Shown here piece after piece: positions 56,800 through 64,000 of a stretch of 64,000 bases of DNA. This DNA is from Chelydra serpentina (taxonomy: Eukaryota; Chordata; Testudines; Chelydridae). The position numbers and the translations under genes are program-made. The notes below the pieces were generated by a model, which saw only the letters and a program-made list of their open reading frames with translations, ran no database searches and was not told where the DNA came from. The stretch is from NCBI GenBank assembly GCA_037349315.1, contig JBAIAC010000040.1, positions 10,868,001 to 10,932,000 of the forward strand, written 5' to 3'. How positions within the stretch are numbered: position 1 is the stretch's first letter; every line of letters starts with the position of its first letter.

Positions 56800-57589
56800 C
56801 AATGCACCTCCCCAGTTTTGACCGGCAATATCCATTACTGTATATTCCAGGCCCAGCAAAAAGCATTCAAGCAAATACTTAAATGCTATAGACGTCAATG
56901 GATTGAAACACTTGCTAGAAGTTAAACAATGCTACTTGCTTAAAATTAATCCATTGGAGGGGTGGATTTAAGTATGTTCTTAGATGCTTTGCTGAATCAA
57001 GCCCCAAGCCCCCAATACAGATCTCTGAATCTAAACCTACTACAACTTTTGCAATTGCACTCCTAGGCTCCCCACTCAGATCTGCCAGTGCACCTTCTCT
57101 TTCCCATAGTACTCTTGCTATTCCCGTCACAGTCGTTGCTTGTATTAGAGCTATAGTTTTCTTGTTCAAATTCAGATGCAGTATTTGCCAGTTCACATTT
57201 GCATTAATTTAGTCAAGATTGACTGTCAACTATAAAGTTCCATAGGGTAGACTTCAGGGCCCCTTTAAAAAGGTACAAATAATCATTATTTGATCACACT
57301 TACGATGGACAAACGGAATAAAGTCCACACCAGTATTATGTATCCTTGGTGCGTCAAAAGGGCCAATTTCACAAAACTGAAAACAGTTGTGCGCCAGATC
57401 AGCTCCGGGAAAGAATTTAATCAGAAAAATGTGAACAATAATCAGGGATACTAGTTTTCCGTTATAAAAAATTCTCTGATAAAAAACAAAAGTCTGCATT
57501 TTTCTGCAATTAAAATGAAACGCTGAACTTTAGCTCCCCATGCCACAATATACAAAGGTATCAGTTGAACACACTGTTGTATTGATATC
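56800..57589. other. unannotated stretch
   Basis: Open frames at 56915-57499 (minus) show no family motif. No repeat recognised. Confidence 0.3.
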
Positions 57590-57848
57590 CAGTAGAACCT
57601 CATTTATCTGGCTCTTTGCATTAACCAAACCACCAGCTGCCCGGGGCTGACAGTGGCTGGGGCTCTGGCAGCCCCGGTTGGCTAGGGCTTAGACTCTCAT
57701 CTCCGGGCAACTGACCTCCCAAGCTTCCCCCTGCCCCATTGTAAAATAAGGGATGGAAAGCTCTTTGCCAATTCTCCTAATTCTCCCAATTTTTGATTAT
57801 TCAATCTGGCCCCGGTTCCAATTAGATACAATAAATAGGGTTCCACTG
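57590..57848. mobile_element. Tigger/pogo-like MITE
   Basis: Left end CAGTAGAACCTCATTTATCT and right end AATAGGGTTCCACTG. The CAGTNGAACC-type termini and ATTTATCTGGCTC text are typical of Tigger-like elements of the Tc1/mariner superfamily. TA follows the right end; the left TA is not intact. No transposase frame. Confidence 0.7.
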
Positions 57849-57922
57849 TACATTTAAAGTGCATTCAAAACTCAACCACAAGAGGGGGAGATTGCACACA
57901 TTGAATAAGTGACACTGGGTAC

Positions 57923-57985
57923 TTTCAGTAACATTTAGTTAATAGTTAATATGTTAGTTATTAACTATTAATAATTAATCGTTAA
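57923..57985. repeat. AT-only inverted and direct repeat cluster
   Basis: GTTAATATGTT appears twice (about 57945 and 57972), with inverted AGTTAATAGTTAATAT and ATTAACTATTAATAATTAAT between. Low complexity. Confidence 0.6.
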
Positions 57986-58079
57986 TATGTTGTTGTTTTT
58001 CACAAAATGTAAAAACCAAAGATTCTCTGTAAAAACTTAAATTCGGTGGTTTTCCATGGCAAATGGATTTCTAGGATCC

Positions 58080-58870
58080 CTGATGATAATTGAGAATTGT
58101 TTGAGAATACTTTACCAGATGCCCCAAAAGCTGCAATCTCACAATTGAGGAAGAAGGCCATATTGGTTACAAAATTGATGTGGTTTAGAGGGGAAGTGAA
58201 GGCTGCCATAAAAAAATACAAAATACCAAATGGAAGAAAGGGGAAGCTGATAGCAATGAATATAAATCAGAAGATAGGGATTGTAGAAAATTGATAAAGG
58301 AAGCAAAGGGACACAAGGAGAACTCAATGGACAGCAGAATTAAATGGTAGAATTATCACTATTAATACATAAAAGCTATGTTCAATACATTCAGAGTGTT
58401 CAATAAGTATTTTAGTTCTATATTTGGGGTATGTTATAGTCATATCATGTGATTATGATAATACTCTTTCTATTCTACTCGTATCTCAGGAGGAAGTTAT
58501 ACAGCAGCTACTAAAGTCAGACATTTTTAAATTGGCAGGTTCAGATAACTTGCATTCAAGAGTTTTAAAAGAGCTGGTTGAGAACCATGAATGTTGATTT
58601 TCAATAAGTCTTGGAACACTGGAGAAGTTCCAAAAGACTGGACGAATGCTAATGTGCCAATATTTAAAAAGATTAAACAGGATGACCCGGGTAATTATAG
58701 GCCTGTCGACATTGATCCCAGGGAAGATAATGGAGTGGTTGATACAGGACTTGATTAATAAAGAATTAAAGGAGGGTGATATAATTATAACAATCAACGT
58801 GAGTTTATAGAAAATAGATCCTGTCAGACTAACCTGATATGTTTTTCGATGCGATTACATCTTTCTGTAA
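58080..58870 (+). pseudogene. degenerate CR1 LINE ORF2 (reverse-transcriptase) fragment
   Basis: A + strand CR1 fragment with stops and frame shifts. The first part gives LRKKAILVTKLMWFRGEVKA and AIKKYK; the second gives SDNLHSRVLKELVEN, matching the LHPRVLKELA motif of CR1 reverse transcriptase; then text corresponding to WKKAN and GNYRP (nucleotides GGTAATTATAGGCC, 58690-58703) and PGKIMEWLI. It covers only the N-terminal fingers and palm start; the catalytic FADD box and 3' end are missing. Stops include TGA at 58594. It is a dead copy. Confidence 0.85.
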
Positions 58871-60519
58871 GGATTTCTGTGACTAGAACCCTGGTTTACA
58901 GAGCCTGGGACAACTGACCATCTCACATCAATACCAGCAGACATGCATAGCCTCATCCAAGCAGTACTGTGGAGATTAAGTGCCAAAAGGAGTACCCCCA
59001 AAGTGATAGCACCCTGTGGCTCGCTGATTCGTCCATGTGCACTATTTTACCCTGGAGGGTGGCCCACAGAGGTGTTTGGGCAACCATACAGACTTCTGGC
59101 CTCCTGTGATTCCAGACCGCACCTTGCTTTCTGATTTCCAGGCTCTGACACCTGACCTGATTCTAACGCTTGCCTCCTGATTCCAGCCTGATAGGTACTC
59201 TGACCCCAGCCTGATTCTTGCTTACTGATCCCGACTCTCGTGATTTAAAGGGTCTGATATTCAGAAAGATCTGAGCATCTTGCCTTGTGAGAATCAGGTC
59301 CCTTTAAGGTATCTGAAATTAGCCACCCAAAATCACTAGTCGTGTTTCAAAATCTTGACCATGCACAAGCTAAAATCTATTTCCCTCATTTCCATGCATA
59401 TTAATCTTCTCTTCTACACCTGCTCCGGAGGTGGTTGTGCGGGGCAACCAAAGAGAAGTGAATTCCTTCCCTATTTCTTAACAGGTTCCCGTAGTCTCAA
59501 CTGGATGTAAATTTGTAGTCTTAGGCTGCCACAGTAGTCCAGCCTCTCTCGGAGGCAATAATAGCTTTGCGATCATGGTAAGAAAGGGGATCAGTTGGTT
59601 TGAAGTTGCGATCTGACAGTTTTCTCAGAGGTTAGAGTGTGGTAGGTTACCCACAACTGGTTTTGGATTAGTGGACATAGAAACCTTTTGAGTATGGACT
59701 TCAAGCCCCCTCCCTCCCAAATCTTTTCCAGGATTGTTTAAAAAGTGAGCAGGCAGAAGAGTTCACATTCATGAAGGTCACAGCCACACACTGAAATGCC
59801 TGACAACAGTAGTTTTCCATCTCTGTGGATTAGCATATTTTAGATTCAAACTGATAGTTAAATAATGCTGCATTCTTGGGGGTATTTGCAGTATTTTAGC
59901 AGTAAGCTCAATAACTCAGGGGTTTATTTCATAAAGTTTATGCCCGTCTAGCCTAACAGACAGGCGAGTTGATTAAAGCTTGGCAGACCCTATTGACACT
60001 TCTAATAGAGAAATCACTTCCACAGCATTTTTCCTCCTTAAAGCAACAGGAGTGGGGATGGTGAAGAAATGAAACCTTTAGACATAGAGGGGGAGAGAAA
60101 GAAACTGTTGACAGCACTTTTTAATTTCCTACATTTAATTGCTAACACTCAGCTTTTGCCACTACTGTAACATATGAAACTCTAATTCCGGTAATATTTT
60201 CATTGCTTATCATTTACTCGGGTGCCCAGAAATGGGGAGAGTGTAAAGGCCAAGTTTAGCAGAATGTTTTATTGGGAGAGGACAGATGTGAAGGCAGACT
60301 GTAAAATGTTCCCAAAATAACAATCCAAAGGCAAAATTCTTCTTGCATCTTGACTTAGATATTCGGATCTATTTGTGTACAGTATGTGGATTTTCCTGGA
60401 GTTGATGCATCGTATAGGAATTCCATGTGTCATCCACTGGTTAGTTAGTGTGTCTCACATATATCCATCTGGGCCTGATCCACACAGGATGCGAGTCTGT
60501 TACGGTCCTCATCTACAGA
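58871..60519. other. mostly unannotated; one old repeat
   Basis: At 59235-59350 the order GGGTCTGATATTCAGAAAGA, CCTTTAAGGTATCTGAAATT, AGCCACCCAAAATCACTAGT matches the class at 27290. No gene recognised. Confidence 0.35.
59235..59350. repeat. old palindromic repeat fragment
   Basis: Contains AATCAGGTCCCTTTAAGGTA and CACTAGTCGTGTTTCAAAAT. Related to 27290-27470. Confidence 0.45.
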
Positions 60520-60605
60520 GCCTGGCTCTTTAGTTCAAGCTGTAGAGACTTAGGCTTTCCTTTTAAACGTCTCTGGTTCAATCCCTGATGTCTGCCAAGA
60601 TGATA
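60520..60605 (+). repeat. old tRNA-like SINE fragment
   Basis: CCTGGCTCTTTAGTTCAAGC, TGTAGAGACTTAGGC and the clear B box GGTTCAATCCC (60575-60585), followed by TGATGTCTGCCAAGATGATA. The best B box of its class in the window. Confidence 0.5.
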
Positions 60606-60629
60606 GCTTTCACACATGAATGGAAGAAC

Positions 60630-61043
60630 CAGGGCCCTAAGCGAAACTTCCTTGCACCAGCCCTGCGCGCCCCCCTCCCCAGCTAACGCTACCCCCCGCG
60701 GCAGTCAGCTCCACGCCCCCCCCCCCACAATGGCAGCTACCACCCCCCCACCTGCGACAGCCTCCTCACCCGCCTGCGGCAGGCTGGGCTGGGCTCCCCA
60801 CCAGCGGCGGGCTGGGCTCCCCATGGCCCACGGTGGGCCTGGCTGGGCTCCCCGCGCACCCCCCGCATGGCTCGCAGCGGGGGCGCTGGGCTCAGCTCCC
60901 CGCCCGTGGCAGTTCACCTCCACCGGCGGCAGGGCAGCACCTCCTCTCAGCGGCGTTTCGAATCACCGCCAGGAGTCGCCACTCCCCACATCCTGGTGCC
61001 CTAGGCGACTGCCTAGGGTCGCCTAATGGGAGCGCTGGCCCTG
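60630..61043 (-). mobile_element. GC-rich hAT MITE (414 bp) with perfect TSD
   Basis: The left end is CAGGGCCCTAAGCGA and the right end, from the minus strand, CAGGGCCAGCGCTCCCATTA. The 8-bp duplication GGAAGAAC flanks it exactly (60622-60629 and 61044-61051). The minus-strand start continues GGCGACCCTAGGCAGTCGCC, an internal palindrome. The interior is GC-rich with a run of 11 C (60716-60726). Overlapping 136- and 79-codon frames are compositional. Confidence 0.9.
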
Positions 61044-61107
61044 GGAAGAACAACACTGATACGGGACTCTAGAGCAGAAAGATGCCTTTGTCCCTAGTTT
61101 CCAGGTA

Positions 61108-61290
61108 AATAAGAGGTGGAAAAGACCACTTCGGTCATCTAGTTCATCTCCTACAGTTATTCTAGCCAAGATGGGATTGTTCCTCCCAGGATAATATTAA
61201 TTTTTGCTCTTCTGTAGTACTTCCCATCCAAGTTTTCTCAAGTGCCTTACTAGTGTGGATAAGTTAAGCCTTGTAGCATCCCCTTTAAAA
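61108..61290 (-). repeat. old CR1 LINE 3' fragment, reversed
   Basis: AGGTGGAAAAGACCACTTCG, GTCATCTAGTTCATCTCCTA, GGGATTGTTCCTCCCAGG, and CTTCCCATCCAAGTTTTCTC: the complement of a diverged CR1 3' region. Confidence 0.6.
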
Positions 61291-61379
61291 GTGGGTGGTG
61301 GTAAATATTGCTTATCTTGAGCAAACCAAGTCACAGAAAGATTAAGACCAAATGTTCAGCCGTCTCTCCTTTCTGACTA

Positions 61380-62114
61380 GAATATTTCCTGCTTTCACCA
61401 TGTTATTCCCCAACAAATGACCGATGGCCTCAGCAGGCCTGCTTTGCTTCTCTCCTCAGAGATGGTACATAGTGTAATTGCCCACAGTTTTAAGTGACCA
61501 CCCAGCTCTTTATAAGCAGTCACGTGTATTCTTAAGATAAAAGTATTACAGAGAAAACATATTAAAAACAATAAAAGAACCTACCCGCATGCTAATAAAT
61601 GTACCAGATCTCACCCCTGGACTCCAACAAGGAGGGGTTGTTCCTGTGGGGTCACCAGTTGATAACAGCTTTCGCTCGGAACCAGCTCTTTAGTTTTCTG
61701 TGGTTTCAGTGGACCAAAGTCCTAGCAACCCTTCCCTCAGGTTTGGGCCCCCCTTAGACCAGAGGTCCTGTCTGTTTTCTGGATCAGAAGGAAGGCCCTG
61801 CATCAGTTTTAACTCAGGCTGTTTAACCAAAATCCCTTTCTTTGTCTGGTCCTTGAGAATCCAGTCTGAATCAGTATACATGAGCTTCTCTCCAGATGGT
61901 GGTAGATCTGTGGAGGAGATGCAACCTGAGTGAATTTGCCTAGCCAATCCCCACTGTACTTAGTTCCTGGAGGGCTGTTGCCGCCTTCCCCCATGGAATT
62001 ACATGCAATTCCTCAATAGTTTATACACATTTGCATTTTTAATTCAATCACCCCCTAAAATCCTTAAACTTATTTCAATAAGGTTTGTCCGGGATGTCAT
62101 CATATCTGTCACAA
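61380..62114 (-). mobile_element. probable LTR retrotransposon LTR or fragment
   Basis: From the minus strand the boundary reads TGTGACAGATATGATGACAT, a TG start similar to the TGTGACAG start of the LTR at 63817. It is followed by about 700 bp of unique-looking sequence with GGCTTAATG-type and AGAGCTGGTTCCGAGCG blocks and no reverse-transcriptase motifs. The other boundary is not certain and no TSD was found. The call rests on terminus and style only. Confidence 0.4.
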
Positions 62115-63249
62115 CTTAATGCCTCTTTATTTGCCCCCATAGTAGTTAAAGGCTGTAGAGGACTGGTAATGTATGGGGGCGGGGATTGTAAATGATGATA
62201 ATACTTGCTGAACCTTCTCTCTCCCTTGGCATCTTCCTGCTGCTCTGAAGCTCTGCTTTGCCCCGGGGAGATGTGGAGATGGAGAAAAGACATGAACACT
62301 CTGAAACCAGTCTCTTAGTGGTGTGCATAACTTTCCAAGCCCATCCTGGGCTGTCTCCTCTTATTCTGCATATATTGCAGTCAAAGAGCACTGTAGTCAT
62401 TTCTAGATCACTTCATAACAAGGTTGAACTGTCCAAATCCTCTAACTATGCAATGCACAAAATTTAGATAGCTTGAATGAGTATGCAGTGGTCAGAGAAG
62501 TAACCTTGAAAATCTTGCCATTAAAATATATACCTTTTGGCAAATATTGTTGGTAAAGGTTAAAGAACTGACAGATCTAGCATTTGAAGTCCCCTCTCCA
62601 TCCACCGGGCCATTGCTTTCTTATTCTGCTCTGCTATTGATCTCGTATTTCCTTTGGACAGGACCACATGTAGGTTATACCAAACTTCTGTCAAAACATT
62701 TTTTGTGTATGCGTGATGTGTATAGAGAAACTGACTCTGTTCCTTAGAATTAGCACCCTGCAGCACGTCTCCCAGCTTGGAAATTAACTGAGTTGTGCAT
62801 AAGGGATGCAAAAATCAGATTTAAAAATATATCCAAGTGTCAGACCAAATTAAAATGCATGCTTCACTAGACGGGTGCAGAGCAAGTAATGAAAGAGTGC
62901 TCAGTGTCCTAACTCACTGAGAGAAGCTGCCTTTTTTATTTACCATTTCAGGGAGCTGGGAAGCGGAAGCCCAAAGTACTGGGTTCAAATACTGTTGAGG
63001 CTCTATATACATGTACAGTATGTATGACTAATTATCATGATGTTTCAGTATGGTACCCTGATTTGTCAGTGTAAACCCCGCTCCCCCCAATCCCTGATGC
63101 CACCCTCAATTTTATTTTTGAAACAATAGTTGATACAGGTTTCTTAGAAGAAGCCTGCCATTTGGTACTGAAAACATTACAAACAGATCACCAACAAACA
63201 TACAGATTTGGTATAATAGTATTTTTTCTACCTATATAGCACTGGTTAT
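62115..63249. other. unannotated stretch
   Basis: No gene recognised. At 62938-63010 GGGAGCTGGGAAGCGG and ACTGGGTTCAAATACTG look vaguely tRNA-like but are too weak to call. Confidence 0.3.
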
Positions 63250-63366
63250 TCAAATATTTCAGTTCTTTGTAAACATGGAGAAGAAAGCTTCTCTCTCTGT
63301 TTAGCGATCTATAAAATGAGTTTACTAATACTTACCTACTTCCCAGGGGTATAGTGAGGCATCAAA
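63250..63366 (+). repeat. MIR SINE 3' half
   Basis: TTCTCTCTCTGTTTAGCGAT, CTATAAAATGAGTTTACTAA, TACTTACCTACTTCCCAGGG, GTATAGTGAGGCATCAAA. The downstream part is separated by the next MITE. Confidence 0.7.
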
Positions 63367-63587
63367 GGGTATGTCTACACTGCCATTAAACAGCTGCGGC
63401 TGGCCCTGTGGCAGCTGACTTTGGCTCATGGGATTCAGGCTGCAGGGCTATAAAATTGTTGTATCGAAATTGTGGCTCTAGCCCAAGCCCACATGTCTAT
63501 GCCACCATTTTATAGCCCTGCAGCCTGAGCTCAAGTCAGGTGATATGGGGCCAGCCGCAGATGTTTAATGGCAGTGTACACATACCC
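63367..63587. mobile_element. palindromic MITE (GGGTATGTCTACACTGC ends)
   Basis: Left GGGTATGTCTACACTGCCAT and TAAACAGCTGCGGCTGGCCC mirror right GGGCCAGCCGCAGATGTTTA and ATGGCAGTGTACACATACCC. An inner pair is CAGGCTGCAGGGCTATAAAA and TTTTATAGCCCTGCAGCCTG. AAAG follows the right end and CAAA precedes the left, so a 3-bp AAA duplication is possible. Non-coding. Confidence 0.8.
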
Positions 63588-63699
63588 AAAGTGACTTAGC
63601 ATGTCATTAACAGACAGCATGTGAATTCAGGAGTCCGGATTCCCAGTCCCCAGCTCTAAATGGTATGAAGAATCTACCTTGGGTGTTTACATGGCCCCC

Positions 63700-63800
63700 A
63701 CACTACATATCTGAGGGCTCATAACCTTCAATACCTCTGGGGTAGGCAAGTGCTATTACCCCCATTTTTACCGATGGGACCTAAGGCCCAGCAAAGCTTA
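63700..63800 (-). repeat. MIR SINE fragment, reversed
   Basis: AAGTGCTATTACCCCCATTT, TTACCGATGGGACCTAAGGC: the complement of the MIR core and 3' part. Confidence 0.6.
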
Positions 63801-63816
63801 GGGCATGTGTACATGC

Positions 63817-64000
63817 TGTGACAGACCCAGACAAGTGGGGTACAGAAGTCTGATCGAGGGCAAATATACTGGCCATTGGATGAATACTTTTCTGTTCCCT
63901 GAGTGACCAGAGAAGGGGCTGCACTAGAACAAGCAGGAACTTTCTGGAACCAATTTAAGGCAGGCAGGCTAATTAGGACACCTGGAGCCAATTAAGAAGA
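63817..64000 (+). mobile_element. 5' part of an LTR, cut by the window edge
   Basis: TGTGACAGACCCAGACAAGT, then AGGGCAAATATACTGGCCAT, GTTCCCTGAGTGACCAGAGA, ACCAATTTAAGGCAGGCAGG and repeated CTAATTAGGACACCTGGAGC-type units. I recognise this from memory as a turtle LTR (probably Gypsy-type). No internal region is present, so solo LTR or full element cannot be told. Confidence 0.7.

Noticed and set aside
57923..57985. Replication-origin-like AT repeats
   Set aside because: AT-only inverted repeats are common low-complexity sequence, and nothing else supports an origin.
60630..61043. CpG-island promoter
   Set aside because: The GC-rich patch has exact hAT boundaries and TSDs, and no adjacent gene start was found.

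Overview
The window looks like gene-poor nuclear DNA from a turtle, probably a cryptodire. This rests on the repeats. There is a tRNA-headed SINE with a CR1-type 3' tail (42464-42648), of the kind known from hidden-necked turtles. There are several CR1 LINE tails, many old MIR copies on both strands, and a dense set of hAT, PIF/Harbinger-like and Tigger-like non-autonomous DNA transposons. Several of the hAT copies still have perfect 8-bp target-site duplications. I see no bacterial, organellar or intact viral organisation. There are no operons, no tRNA or rRNA genes and no CRISPR array.

Protein coding content is almost nil. The one convincing piece is a 147-bp candidate internal exon at 19318-19464 (+). 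It has a pyrimidine-tract acceptor, a CAG|GTAGGT donor, a single open frame and symmetrical phase-2 ends. I could not name its gene. If it is real, much of the window on both sides is intron of a large gene. The other open frames are short, start at arbitrary ATGs, lie in repeats or GC-rich MITEs, and look like chance.

Layout. 1-9 kb: unique sequence with a hAT MITE (2219-2479), a Harbinger MITE (3615-3898), a CR1 tail (4972-5233) and a second hAT MITE (8657-8791). 9-19 kb: mostly unannotated, with a composite G-rich element (14092-14640), a long CA/CT microsatellite (about 17.05 kb) and a MIR. 19-26 kb: the exon, AT-rich possibly constrained sequence (22.3-22.9 kb), a hAT element (23459-23794), unexplained paired segments, and a GC-rich element (25687-26520). 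29-38 kb: the most repeat-dense part, with four TIR elements bearing TSDs, a 1.07-kb palindromic composite carrying five tRNA-like modules (32224-33290), and a CR1 end. 38-39 kb: a near-perfect 94-bp palindrome next to another hAT MITE. 39-49 kb: largely unique DNA with the SINE, a CR1 tail and MIRs. 49.5-50.2 kb: a nested MITE holding a foreign insert and a hAT copy. 50-64 kb: a large hairpin repeat, Harbinger and Tigger-like MITEs, a degenerate CR1 reverse-transcriptase fragment (about 58.1-58.9 kb), a 414-bp hAT MITE with perfect TSD, a probable LTR (61.4-62.1 kb) and the start of another LTR running off the right edge.

Family names are from my memory of such repeats, not from a database search. 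The terminal repeats, TSDs, palindromes and pairwise similarities were read from the sequence. I found no previously undescribed functional system that I can defend. The most interesting leads are the orphan exon, the collinear paired segments at 21.7-24.3 kb, the multi-tRNA-like composite element and the young palindrome.
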